From UBA940 sp964464465 (GTDB lineage: Bacteria; Bacteroidota; Bacteroidia; Bacteroidales; Rikenellaceae): DNA of 64,000 bases. A program made the translations under genes and the position numbers. The notes under the pieces were generated by a model, which searched no databases, was not told the DNA's origin, and saw only the letters and a list, made by a program, of their open reading frames with translations. Positions 46,099-55,543 of this stretch are shown piece by piece (position 1 is the stretch's first letter; the number at the start of each line of letters is the position of its first letter). The DNA lies in NCBI GenBank assembly GCA_964464465.1, contig CAYXGF010000004.1, positions 1 to 64,000 of the forward strand. The letters run 5' to 3'.

Positions 46099-49000
46099 AT
46101 GAAAACAAAACTATTTGGTTTCAAGGCATTTGCGATTATCGCAACAGCTCTGTCAGTGATAGGGTTCACAAGTTGTGACAAGGAAGACAACACCGACAAC
46201 ACACTCCCTGCGCTGAACATCATCAGCCCTGCCACCGGCGAAGTCGACAACAACCTGTCGATGACGGCCGCAGCAGAGGGCGGACAGCTCACTTTCGCCG
46301 TACAGTCCAACCGTTCCTGGGAGGTGACCAGCAACGCCGACTGGGCGACAGTCTCCACAGCCAAGGGCAGCAACAACGGCACCGTGACGGTAACGGTTGC
46401 AGCCAACGAAGGCGGATTCCGCGTAGCCAACATCACGGTGAAAAGCTCGACGCAGACCCGCACTGTGGCAATACAGCAGAGCGGTAACGGCGGTGGCGGA
46501 GAAGAGGGCGACATGACGATTGCCGAATTCCGCGCCGCATATCACGATGCGGCAGCCAACTCCTCCACGGCGGACGACAAGGAGAATCCCTACATCGAAC
46601 TTCCCGAACAGGTGGTTCTCGTCGGCACGGTCGTTTCCGACAACGCCGGCGGCAACGTACAGGACTTCCTCCTGATGATGCAGGACGGCACCGCAGAGAA
46701 CAGCGGTATCTGCATCAGCACCTCCAAGAATCACGGATTCGTAGCAGGCGACAAGATTATCGTCACCTGCGAGGCCGGACGCAAAGTGAAGATATACAGC
46801 GGTCTGATGCAGCTCGAAGCCACTTCAATACAGAAGCTGGGCAGCGAGACTCCCAAGGCTGCCGAGATTTCGATTTCCGAAATCGGCAAATACGAGTCTC
46901 AGCTCGTCACCATATCCGGCGTGCAGACCAAATCAGACAGCTACGAGAAATGGAACGGCGGCAAGGGTTCCGACTCCTACAACGGCGTGACATTCGAGAA
47001 CGAGGAGGGTGAAACCGTCATCGCCTACGTGAAGGCCGGCAGCGCGCTGGCTGACCAGAAACCTCTGTCCGGAAACGGCAGCCTCACCGGTATCGCATCG
47101 TGCTACTACACAACCATGCAGATTCAGCCGCGCAACGCATCCGACGTTGCGGCACTCACCGGCGAGCGCTTCACCAAGGAGGTTCCCACCGACGGCAAGA
47201 ACATCATTCTCAAAGAGGACTGCGGCTCTGCCGAAGTTTCGGCCAACACCGACATCGCCAAATTCACGGCATGGAGCAAAGAGGGTCTCGGAGCTGCCGC
47301 TGTGACATACTCCAACCCGCAGGGCAAGGTGTCCGTCCGCAAGACCGGCACGGCAAGCGGCTATGAAGGAGTATCGGGCGGCAACAACGTATTCTTCGGC
47401 ACCGAAGACCCCGTATTCGTAATATCCGGCATCAATCTGGGCGGCGCCAAGAATCTCAAACTGGGCATGGGATGCAACCAGACCGACGAAAACCTGAAAA
47501 TATCGTACAGCACCGACGGCGAGTCGACATGGCAGGCAGTAGCATTCACCAAGAAATCGACCGCGTGGGACTACCTCCTCGCATCCGTGGTTCTTACCGA
47601 CGCAGCTGCCGAAATGAGCATCAAGTTCGAGGCGGTGGCCGGTGCACAGGTACGTATCGACGACATCACGCTCTCAACGGACGACGAAGTAAAAATCGTT
47701 GAAATCGTAAAACCGAAAGTAACGACAGCCGCCCCCGAAGCAGACTACACCTCGATCAAGTGCAGCGGCAGCTTCACCGTAGACAACGCCGCAGCCGACG
47801 TGACCGAGGTAGGTTTCTATCTCGACGGAACCAAGACGGCCCTCGACGCCACCTCAGCCGAGTTCACCTACACGTGGACCGGTCTCGAAGAGGCATCGAG
47901 CCACACCGTACAGGCATACGTAGTCTGCGACGGAACCATCTACAAAGGCGAGGAGCTCTCCGTAGCAACCCTCTCCCAGGAACCGGCCAAGGTACTCACC
48001 GTATCCGAGCTGGTAGCCATGTGGGATGCTGCCGAAGCCGGTTCCGCAGTAGGTATCAACAAACAGGTGAGCGGCGTGGTCACCTTCCGTGCCGACGACA
48101 GCAACCAGAACTTCGCATACTCGGTGATTATTCTTTCCGACAACAACGGTGAGAAAAACTCCGCAATCATGTTCTACGGCACTGCCGAAGACGCTCTCAT
48201 CAAGAACAGCGGATTCAAGCAGGGCGACAGGGTAATCATCAGCCTCGACAACGCCACGTTCGGCTCCAACAACGGCCTGCGTCAGATTCAGGGCGTGAAG
48301 AGCGCCGACCTCGTGAAGGTTGAAAGCTCGGACAATGCAATCAATGTCAAGACCGTCACCATCGCCGATGTCATGACAAACGCATACCAGGGCGTAAGCA
48401 TCGCAATCGATGGCGTCGAGCCAGAGACTGCCGGCACCGTAAGCTCGAACCCGAAATTCACCGACGGCACAGCCAGCATCGCCACATACACCCGCGGAGC
48501 ATGGGCATACGCCGCCAAGAGCTACTCGAAGGTCAAGGGCACGCTCAAAGGCGTGGGCAACATCTACAAGGAGACGATTCAGGTCACTCCGCTCAGTTTC
48601 TCGGACATCGCCGACTACATGCTTCCCGAACTCAAAGTAGAGAACGTCGTGCTCGACGCCGAGGCTTCCAGCACCGCGACGCTGAAAGTAACGACAGAAG
48701 AGGGCGTGGCATGGACCGCCGCCACAACCGGCTCGGGCTTCACGCTGAGCGCCACTTCGGGAACAGGCTCGGCTGAAATCACCGTTACCGCAGCAGCGGC
48801 AGGCGGCACCGAAGCCAAAGACCTCGGAACGGTAGTCGTGACACTGACCGCAACGCCCTCCGTAACAGCAACGGCGACTGTAAAACAGAAAGCGCAGAGC
48901 GCTGCCGGAGGTTCTGTCGTAGTGTGGGAGGACAAATTCACAGGTCTAAAATCGGGCTCAACAGCATTGGCTGGGCTGAACGGTTCGTCCGCTGATTTCA

Positions 49001-49383
49001 CCGACAGTTACAGTGCCCTTTCGTTCATCTATCCTGGCGACGACTGCATAAAAATAGGAAAGGCTTCGGCCGGCGGCTCAATCACGACTCCGGCCCTGAG
49101 CAAGATTCCGGAAGGACAGACAAGGACACTCACTATAACGTTCTATGCTGACGGATGGAATAAAAAGGAGTGCGTACTTACCGTTACTGCCAACAATGCA
49201 GGTGAAGCATCAGCAGCTCAGACAATTAAATCAGAAACAACCGCAGCAGGCAACTCTCCTGTACTTTCGAAGAATAACCAATACACATTCATCGTAACGG
49301 GCGCTACTTCGGCAACAACCATTACATTCGCAACCGGTAATACGGCTGCAATGTTCGGAGATTTAGTCATAGAAGCAGAATAA
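46099..49383 (+). CDS. Large surface lipoprotein with BACON and OB-like domains
   Basis: A 1094-residue lipoprotein (Cys in GFTSC near residue 26). The residues after the Cys are D-K-E-D, which fits the CxK(D/E)(D/E) surface-export signal described for Bacteroidota lipoproteins. Order: BACON-like domain ~45-135 (SWEVTSNADWATVS); DUF5689/OB-like domain ~140-350 (PEQVVLVGTVVSDNAGGNVQ); jelly-roll-like ~355-530; FN3-like ~535-630; second OB-like ~635-830 (INKQVSGVVTFRADDS); BACON-like ~840-930; C-terminal beta domain. No catalytic motif. It is the first and largest gene of the nuclease/TonB locus and probably binds the polymer substrate outside the cell. GC is even along its length. Confidence 0.8.
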   Translation: MKTKLFGFKAFAIIATALSVIGFTSCDKEDNTDNTLPALNIISPATGEVDNNLSMTAAAEGGQLTFAVQSNRSWEVTSNADWATVSTAKGSNNGTVTVTVAANEGGFRVANITVKSSTQTRTVAIQQSGNGGGGEEGDMTIAEFRAAYHDAAANSSTADDKENPYIELPEQVVLVGTVVSDNAGGNVQDFLLMMQDGTAENSGICISTSKNHGFVAGDKIIVTCEAGRKVKIYSGLMQLEATSIQKLGSETPKAAEISISEIGKYESQLVTISGVQTKSDSYEKWNGGKGSDSYNGVTFENEEGETVIAYVKAGSALADQKPLSGNGSLTGIASCYYTTMQIQPRNASDVAALTGERFTKEVPTDGKNIILKEDCGSAEVSANTDIAKFTAWSKEGLGAAAVTYSNPQGKVSVRKTGTASGYEGVSGGNNVFFGTEDPVFVISGINLGGAKNLKLGMGCNQTDENLKISYSTDGESTWQAVAFTKKSTAWDYLLASVVLTDAAAEMSIKFEAVAGAQVRIDDITLSTDDEVKIVEIVKPKVTTAAPEADYTSIKCSGSFTVDNAAADVTEVGFYLDGTKTALDATSAEFTYTWTGLEEASSHTVQAYVVCDGTIYKGEELSVATLSQEPAKVLTVSELVAMWDAAEAGSAVGINKQVSGVVTFRADDSNQNFAYSVIILSDNNGEKNSAIMFYGTAEDALIKNSGFKQGDRVIISLDNATFGSNNGLRQIQGVKSADLVKVESSDNAINVKTVTIADVMTNAYQGVSIAIDGVEPETAGTVSSNPKFTDGTASIATYTRGAWAYAAKSYSKVKGTLKGVGNIYKETIQVTPLSFSDIADYMLPELKVENVVLDAEASSTATLKVTTEEGVAWTAATTGSGFTLSATSGTGSAEITVTAAAAGGTEAKDLGTVVVTLTATPSVTATATVKQKAQSAAGGSVVVWEDKFTGLKSGSTALAGLNGSSADFTDSYSALSFIYPGDDCIKIGKASAGGSITTPALSKIPEGQTRTLTITFYADGWNKKECVLTVTANNAGEASAAQTIKSETTAAGNSPVLSKNNQYTFIVTGATSATTITFATGNTAAMFGDLVIEAE

Positions 49384-49422
49384 TACTCGGCAGAATACAC
49401 AGTATAACCTAAAAGACGCTTT

Positions 49423-49454
49423 GGCAGGGATACCCCTCACGGGGTACCTCTGCC
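49423..49454 (+). promoter_or_regulatory. Intergenic hairpin between first and second nuclease-locus genes
   Basis: ggcagggatacccc and ggggtacctctgcc form a 14-base stem with two mismatches around tcac. There is no T-run, so it may stabilise the upstream mRNA or cause partial termination, giving more lipoprotein than nuclease. Confidence 0.55.
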
Positions 49455-49489
49455 ATAAGTGTCAAAAACAGAGACCAATCTCTTATCCG

Positions 49490-50431
49490 ATGAAAGTCTT
49501 GCACAGGTTAACGCACTTTGCGGCTCTGGCCGCGACAGCTGCCATCATGTGGCAGTGCGCCACTCCGCAGCAGGTCTCTCCGCAGCCACCTGCCGGACAG
49601 GACCAGAACGGAGAGTTCACCCCTTTCTTCGGAGACACGGTCGCACTGACACGGCACGTCTGGACGGAGATTCCGGCCTCGCCCGTGCGATTGCCCGAAG
49701 GATACCGGATGCTGACGCACTTCACCGAGGTGAACGGACGGCGCGTGCGCAACTACACGGCGCTTTACGACCTGAACTACAAGGTATCGCATTGGGTTGC
49801 CTATCCGCTGCACAACATGTACAGGGGCAGTGCCGGCAGACAGGACATATGGGTCTACGACCCCAGTCTGCCGCAGAGCGACCAGATGGATATAGTCTCG
49901 GGAGGCTACTCGCGCATGTACGGCATCCGCGGATACGACCGCGGGCACCAGATACCGTCGGCCGACCGTGTGGCAACCGCGGAGATGAACCAGCAGACAT
50001 TCTATCCGACAAACTGCACGCCTCAGAACAGCACCTTGAACCAGCATCTGTGGGCAAGTCTGGAAGCTCTGGTGAGGGCTCAGATTTGCAGCGACACGGT
50101 TTTCGTCGTGACAGGATGCGTGATGACCACTCCGGAGGACAAGACCGTCGACTGGATATGGCGGAACGGACTCCCCGTCGGAGCCATACCCAAAGCATAC
50201 TGGAAAGTGATGCTGCGCACAAAAAGCGGACGCACAGGAGCGCTGCCGACGGAAAGCACCGCGAAATGTATCGGTTTCTGGATGGAAAACACCGCACCGG
50301 ACACAGGAAGCGTCAGCCGCGAGAACGTAAAATCGGTAACCGAGATAGAAGAACTTACCGGTTTTGAATTCTTTCCCGGCATGCCGCAGGAGGTGAAAAG
50401 CCGGTACAACCTCGATATGTGGGGTTTGTAG
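49490..50431 (+). CDS. DNA/RNA non-specific endonuclease lipoprotein
   Basis: A 313-residue nuclease of the NUC1/endonuclease G type. It hydrolyses single- and double-stranded DNA and RNA. The active site DRGHQIPSADR (residues ~168-178) contains the signature DRGH with the general-base His, and the metal-ligand Asn falls in the NQQTFYPTNCTPQN region near 187-200. The N-terminus is a lipobox-type signal (AAIMWQC near residue 21); the residues after Cys (ATPQQV) lack an acidic surface-export signal, suggesting periplasmic-facing placement. The ATG at 49490 is chosen; upstream codons overlap the intergenic hairpin. Followed by the EEP gene after 47 bases. Confidence 0.93.
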   Translation: MKVLHRLTHFAALAATAAIMWQCATPQQVSPQPPAGQDQNGEFTPFFGDTVALTRHVWTEIPASPVRLPEGYRMLTHFTEVNGRRVRNYTALYDLNYKVSHWVAYPLHNMYRGSAGRQDIWVYDPSLPQSDQMDIVSGGYSRMYGIRGYDRGHQIPSADRVATAEMNQQTFYPTNCTPQNSTLNQHLWASLEALVRAQICSDTVFVVTGCVMTTPEDKTVDWIWRNGLPVGAIPKAYWKVMLRTKSGRTGALPTESTAKCIGFWMENTAPDTGSVSRENVKSVTEIEELTGFEFFPGMPQEVKSRYNLDMWGL

Positions 50432-50478
50432 ACAAAGAACCATACCCGAAAAACTTTTGCTGAAAAACTGAAAACTTT

Positions 50479-51537
50479 ATGAATAGAAGAACTATTTTAC
50501 TTACGATTGCCGTGGCGATGCTGGCCGTGTTCTCCGTAAACGGACAACAGGCTCCGCAGCAGCGGCCCTACACCGTGATGTTCTACAATCTGGAAAATCT
50601 GTTCGACACGATAAACGACCCGGACGTGCACGACGAGGAGTTCACTCCGAAGGGTGCCAAGAACTGGAACGGAACCAAATACTGGAAGAAACAGAGCAAC
50701 ATAGCCAAGGTGCTCTACGACCTGTCCAGAACGGTCGGCGATTATCCGGCGGTAATAGGCGTATCGGAGGTCGAGAACCGCAACGTTCTGGAAGACATCG
50801 TAATAGCCGAGAAACTGCAAAAAGCCGGCTACCAGATAGTGCACTACGACTCGCCCGACGCCCGCGGTGTGGACGTCGCGTTCCTGTACCGTCCGTCCCG
50901 CTTCAAGCTCGAAGGCAGTTTCCCGCACAAGACCGTTGTGGAAGGACTTCCGAATTTCAGGACCCGCGACATAGTGACGATGTGGGGCACTATCGACGGG
51001 GAGCCGTTCTTTTTCATGGTCAACCACTGGCCGTCGCGTCTGGGAGGTCAGGCGGCTTCCGAATTCAAACGGTGCGCCGCAGCAGCTCGCGTCCGTCAGA
51101 TAGCCGACTCGGTGCTGGCAGAAAATCCAGCCACAAAGATTGTCATCATGGGCGACATGAACGACGACCCCTCGGACAAAAGCATGACCGAGTCGCTCGG
51201 TGCCTCCAAAACCAAAATCAAGGAGCTGCAAAAGGGCGACCTGTACAACCCGTTCCTGGAAATGCACCGCAAGGGCAAGGGTACGCTCGCATATCAGGAC
51301 GCATGGAACCTGTTCGACAACATGGTCGTGAGCGAGAATCTCGTCACGGACCCGAAAGGCAAGCTACGTCTTATGAAAGACTCCCAGGGCAAGTTCTACG
51401 GAAACATATTCCGCGCATCGTACCTGTTCCAGAAAGAGGGCCAGTACAAGGGCTACCCGCTGCGCACGTTCGTGGGCAACAACTTCCAGAACGGTTACAG
51501 CGACCACCTGCCGGTATATCTGTTAATCAGCAAATAA
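50479..51537 (+). CDS. Secreted endonuclease/exonuclease/phosphatase-fold enzyme
   Basis: A 352-residue EEP-superfamily enzyme with a Sec signal peptide (SVNGQQ, no lipobox). All canonical motifs are visible: VMFYNLENLFDTI near residue 33 (Asn), GVSEVENRNVL near 95 (metal Glu), DVAFLYRPSRF, VNHWPSRLGG near 182, IMGDMNDDPSD near 226 (Asp/Asn) and the terminal YSDHLPVYLL with catalytic His. The fold includes DNase I, exonuclease III and phosphodiesterases for other esters; the substrate is not set by sequence, but the neighbouring nuclease favours nucleic acid. Gene spacing: 47 bases from the nuclease, 12 bases to the TonB-dependent receptor. Confidence 0.92.
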   Translation: MNRRTILLTIAVAMLAVFSVNGQQAPQQRPYTVMFYNLENLFDTINDPDVHDEEFTPKGAKNWNGTKYWKKQSNIAKVLYDLSRTVGDYPAVIGVSEVENRNVLEDIVIAEKLQKAGYQIVHYDSPDARGVDVAFLYRPSRFKLEGSFPHKTVVEGLPNFRTRDIVTMWGTIDGEPFFFMVNHWPSRLGGQAASEFKRCAAAARVRQIADSVLAENPATKIVIMGDMNDDPSDKSMTESLGASKTKIKELQKGDLYNPFLEMHRKGKGTLAYQDAWNLFDNMVVSENLVTDPKGKLRLMKDSQGKFYGNIFRASYLFQKEGQYKGYPLRTFVGNNFQNGYSDHLPVYLLISK

Positions 51538-51549
51538 ACTTTACGCAAC

Positions 51550-54381
51550 ATGAAGATAAGAAATCTACTACTCATTCTGACTCTGACGGCTGCATCGGTT
51601 CTCATGCACTCGCAGAGCATGGCACAAAGCGTCGACACGGGCGGAATAACCGGCCGCGTTGTCTCGCGCATCGGCCGCAGCGCCTTAGACGGTGTCAAGG
51701 TTTCCGTGCAGGGAACATCCATTACGACATACACGGCACCGGGCGGACAGTTCACCATCCCGTCTCTGGCGCCGGGACAGTACACGCTCGAATTCTCCAC
51801 GCCTGACGGCGAGTTCGAACCGCTCACAATCATGGTTCGCGTGACGGACGCCATCAAGGACATCAACATCATACCGCTCGTCCCATACGCAAGCATCTCG
51901 GGCCTGAACGAGAACGAACTCTCGGAATTCGACATGGAGTCGGACGTCGAGATACAGCAGAGCAACCCTTCGCTGTCGGCCTCGAAGAACATCTTCAACA
52001 ACATCGCAGGATACAAGTTCAGCGAGATGCGTTTCAAGAACCGCGGTCTTGACGGCGAAAGCGTATATCTGAACGGTGTGCTGATAAACGACGCTCTGAC
52101 CGGATATTCCCCCTGGTCGCTGTGGACCGGACTCAACGACGCGACCCGCAACCAGGAATACGTGGCCGGACTCGGCGTATCCGATTTCGGCGTAGGCGGC
52201 ACCAACGGCTCCACGAACGTCAACGCACGCGCCTCGCAGATGCGAAAGGGATTCCGCGCCAGCGTGGTCAATTCGTCGGGGTCATACATGTTCCGCGTCA
52301 TGGCTACGTACGCTTCCGGACTGCTCGACAACGGATGGTCATACGCATTCTCCGTATCGACCCGCCAGGGCAACAACATGTGGGTGGACGGCGTGTACTA
52401 CAACGCATGGGCCTATTTCGGCTCCGTGGAGAAGCGTTTCGGCAACAACCACAACCTCGCACTGACGGTGTTCGGAACCCCGACTCAGAGGGGTGCGCAG
52501 AACGCATCGGTACAGGAGGTATACGACCTGCTGGGCAACAACTTCTACAACTCGAACTGGGGCTACCAGAACGGCAAGATGCGCAACGCCCGCGTGCGCA
52601 ACAACCACGAACCGGTGGTGATGCTCAACTACAACTACTCTGCTCCCAACGGCAAGATTACCATGAATGCCGCCGCCGCACTGCGCTTCGGCAAGAACGG
52701 ATACTCGGCCCTCGACTGGTACGACACGCAGGACCCAAGACCCGACTACTACCGCAACCTGCCAAGCTACTACGATGCGGAGGGCAACTATCCGAACTCA
52801 CAGAAAGAGGGATGGCTGCGCGAGGTATGGACTCAGAACATGACCGAATATACGCAAATCAACTGGGACCGTCTCTACAACGTGAACCGCAACAACAGGA
52901 ATCTGTATGAGATGTATGCACTCCCGTCGGGCGTGCAGCTCGGACAGACCCGTTCCAAATATGTAATCGAGGAGCGCCACACCGACCAGAAAGACCTTAA
53001 CCTCAAATACCAGCTGGACCACAGCATCTCGCCGGCCTCGAAGATGACATACGGCGCATCGTACCGATACAACAAGACGGAATACTACAAGGTCATCAAG
53101 GACCTTCTGGGCGGCGACTACTGGCTGGACGTAGACCAATTCGCCGAGCGCGATTTCGCGGATTTCGAGGCGATGCAGAACGACCTTAACAATCCGAACC
53201 GCGCCGTCTACGAAGGCGACAAATACGGATACGACTACTACGCGCACATACACGACGCACGCCTGTGGGCCATATACAAGCTCTCCAAGGGCGGCCTGAA
53301 CCTGTTCGGAGCGCTGGAAGGCGGATACAACAGAATCTGGCGCGAGGGTCTGATGCGCAAGGGTCTGTTCAAGGACAACTCCTACGGCGACTCGGAGAAG
53401 AAGGACTTCCTCACATACAAGGCAAAGGTGGGCGCGGCGTACAGCTTCACGTCGCAATACATACTCACGCTCAATGCCGCATACCTCAACCAGGCTCCGG
53501 CATTCCGCGACGCCTTCGTATCGCCCCGCACGCGCAATACCTTCACGCCGGGCCTCACCACCGAGAAGACCCTTTCGGCCGAACTCGCATACGACATGAA
53601 CCTGCCCTGCATCAAACTGCATGCGACAGGATACTACACGCAGCTCCGCGACCGCAGCAATGTGCTCAGCTTCTACGACGATGTGAACCGCACGTTCACC
53701 AACTTCGCCATGAGCGGCATCGACCAGCGTCACATCGGATTCGAACTGGGCGTGCAGGTGCCCATTGCATGGGGTCTGTCGTTCAACGGCGCACTGAGCA
53801 TGGGCGACTACGTCTACACCTCGAATCCCGAAGTCGTGCAGACCGTGGACAACAGCGAGCGCATAATCATGGGCGGCGACACCCCCGAATACGTGAATTT
53901 GAAAGGCATGAAGGTGGGAAGCACTCCGCAGACGGCCGCCAATATCGGCCTTTCGTTCCGTTCGTCGAACAATTGGTACGCCGGCATCGACTTCAACATC
54001 TACGACCGTCTCTATCTGTCTATGAACCCGCTCTACCGCACCGACGGCGCACTTGCCGGACGCATCCCGTCCGACGGAGTAATCACGCAGGAATACAGGG
54101 AGTGGATAGACGAAATGCGCGGACAGGAGTGTTTCAATACGGCGTTCGTTCTCAATGCCAACGTCAGCAAGCTGTGGTACATACAGCGCAAATACCAGCT
54201 GGGATTCAGCTTGGAGGTCAAAAACATCCTCAACAACACCGACATCCGCACCGGCGGATACGAGCAGACGCGTCTTCGCAGCAACTACGACTACGGAACG
54301 CTGCGTTACGACCGTTTCCCGTCGAAATACTTCTATCTGTACGGAATCAACTATTATCTGAACGTATATTTCCGTTTCTAA
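51550..54381 (+). CDS. TonB-dependent receptor (no SusD partner)
   Basis: A 943-residue outer-membrane receptor. Signal peptide to about residue 26 (SMAQ). Residues ~33-115 are a carboxypeptidase-regulatory-like domain (TGGITGRVVSRIGRSALDG), typical of Bacteroidota TBDRs. The plug domain follows, around ~125-240 (NIFNNIAGYKFSEMRFKNRG, then VYLNGVLINDALTG). The 22-strand barrel runs from ~250 to the end, closing in a terminal Phe (LNVYFRF). It takes up large substrates using TonB-ExbB-ExbD energy. The missing SusD partner suggests an unusual ligand or use of the DUF5689 lipoprotein as lid. 12 bases after the EEP gene and 24 before the DUF5689 gene. Confidence 0.93.
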   Translation: MKIRNLLLILTLTAASVLMHSQSMAQSVDTGGITGRVVSRIGRSALDGVKVSVQGTSITTYTAPGGQFTIPSLAPGQYTLEFSTPDGEFEPLTIMVRVTDAIKDINIIPLVPYASISGLNENELSEFDMESDVEIQQSNPSLSASKNIFNNIAGYKFSEMRFKNRGLDGESVYLNGVLINDALTGYSPWSLWTGLNDATRNQEYVAGLGVSDFGVGGTNGSTNVNARASQMRKGFRASVVNSSGSYMFRVMATYASGLLDNGWSYAFSVSTRQGNNMWVDGVYYNAWAYFGSVEKRFGNNHNLALTVFGTPTQRGAQNASVQEVYDLLGNNFYNSNWGYQNGKMRNARVRNNHEPVVMLNYNYSAPNGKITMNAAAALRFGKNGYSALDWYDTQDPRPDYYRNLPSYYDAEGNYPNSQKEGWLREVWTQNMTEYTQINWDRLYNVNRNNRNLYEMYALPSGVQLGQTRSKYVIEERHTDQKDLNLKYQLDHSISPASKMTYGASYRYNKTEYYKVIKDLLGGDYWLDVDQFAERDFADFEAMQNDLNNPNRAVYEGDKYGYDYYAHIHDARLWAIYKLSKGGLNLFGALEGGYNRIWREGLMRKGLFKDNSYGDSEKKDFLTYKAKVGAAYSFTSQYILTLNAAYLNQAPAFRDAFVSPRTRNTFTPGLTTEKTLSAELAYDMNLPCIKLHATGYYTQLRDRSNVLSFYDDVNRTFTNFAMSGIDQRHIGFELGVQVPIAWGLSFNGALSMGDYVYTSNPEVVQTVDNSERIIMGGDTPEYVNLKGMKVGSTPQTAANIGLSFRSSNNWYAGIDFNIYDRLYLSMNPLYRTDGALAGRIPSDGVITQEYREWIDEMRGQECFNTAFVLNANVSKLWYIQRKYQLGFSLEVKNILNNTDIRTGGYEQTRLRSNYDYGTLRYDRFPSKYFYLYGINYYLNVYFRF

Positions 54382-54405
54382 ACCTCAGTAAACAAAGAAT
54401 AAGAT

Positions 54406-55428
54406 ATGAAAACCGATAAAATACTATTCTCAGCGCTGATTCTGTTGTGCCTCAGTCTGACGGGCTGTTACGAGAAATTCGACACCCCCGCCCCGCAGAA
54501 GACATACACGGATGCGGACTTCGAAAACATCGTCCCAATCAACACCGTAAAACAGCTCTTCTACACAACCGCAGGTGCCGACGCATACACCGGCCGTGTG
54601 GAAATCACGGAAGACTACGTCATCAAGGGCAAAGTGATAAGCAGCGACGCCCAGGGAAACGTATACAGAACCCTCTACCTGCAAGACGAGACCGGGGCTA
54701 TCGAAGTGAAGGTCGGCAAGACGGGTCTGTACAACGAGTACAAACCCGGCCAGACGGTCTACGTCAAGACGCAGGGGCTTTGCCTCGGCGCATACCGGTT
54801 CATGCTCTCGCTCGGTCTGCCTCCTACGGAGGACGACATAGCCGACGGATACAACAACACCAATATCGATGTGGACATACTGATCAGCCAGCATGTGTTC
54901 AAAGGGGAGATTCAGAGCCTTACGGCAGCCGACACAACGGTGGTTACATCCGCCTCGCAGCTCTCCGACGCTCTGCTCGGCCGTCTGGTGCGTCTGGAAG
55001 GCCTGACATGCGTCTGGGGCAGCGAGAGCGGCAACGACTACCCCTCCTTCCTCGAACAGGTGAAAGGCCCTACCGGCGCCTCGTCGTACACATCATACAT
55101 CTACAAGAACGGCAGCTGGGTTTCCGACGAGAACGGGGCGGTGTACTCCAACAGCGCGCGTCCCGGCTACCCGAACGTCCCCACATGGGCTTACAACGAC
55201 GGAACCAACCGCTACTACGGCTCGACACTGTTCAAGCTCGGAGCCTCACCGCTTGTCGTACGCACGAGCGGATACGCCAAATTCGCCCTCAACAGAATTC
55301 CGGACAACGGCACCCCGACCGACATCACGGCGATATATACCAAATACTGCTCGTCGGCGGGCCGGTACATAACGTACCAGCTGCTCGTGAACCGGTATGA
55401 GGACATACAGTTCGCCGGCAAGGAATAA
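54406..55428 (+). CDS. DUF5689 lipoprotein with OB-like domain
   Basis: A 340-residue lipoprotein (LTGC near residue 22). Residues ~40-170 form a DUF5689-type beta domain that reads like an OB fold (EDYVIKGKVISSDAQGNVYR, YLQDETGAIEVKVG); residues ~170-330 form a second beta-rich part with many aromatic residues (SSYTSYIYKNGSWVSDE). The OB-like regions resemble those in the first gene of the locus, suggesting duplicated binding modules. It sits directly behind the TonB receptor, where SusD would normally be, and could deliver ligand to it. It is the last gene before a terminator. Confidence 0.8.
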   Translation: MKTDKILFSALILLCLSLTGCYEKFDTPAPQKTYTDADFENIVPINTVKQLFYTTAGADAYTGRVEITEDYVIKGKVISSDAQGNVYRTLYLQDETGAIEVKVGKTGLYNEYKPGQTVYVKTQGLCLGAYRFMLSLGLPPTEDDIADGYNNTNIDVDILISQHVFKGEIQSLTAADTTVVTSASQLSDALLGRLVRLEGLTCVWGSESGNDYPSFLEQVKGPTGASSYTSYIYKNGSWVSDENGAVYSNSARPGYPNVPTWAYNDGTNRYYGSTLFKLGASPLVVRTSGYAKFALNRIPDNGTPTDITAIYTKYCSSAGRYITYQLLVNRYEDIQFAGKE

Positions 55429-55449
55429 CCGGTACCGTAACACTGAAAG

Positions 55450-55500
55450 AACGGAGACTGCCCTGCGGGAAACAGTCTCCGTTTCCTTTTTTTTGCGTAT
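55450..55500 (+). terminator. Terminator of the nuclease/TonB locus
   Basis: aacggagactg/cagtctccgtt stem followed by tcctttttttt. The T-run overlaps the start of the next promoter. Confidence 0.88.
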
Positions 55501-55505
55501 CTTTG
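55498..55505 (+). promoter_or_regulatory. -7 element of the thioesterase gene
   Basis: TATCTTTG lies 39 bases before the ATG at 55544, directly behind the terminator. Confidence 0.55.
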
Positions 55506-55543
55506 CATTGAACCGCCTCCAAAAGACGCTAAATCCAGAGAAC

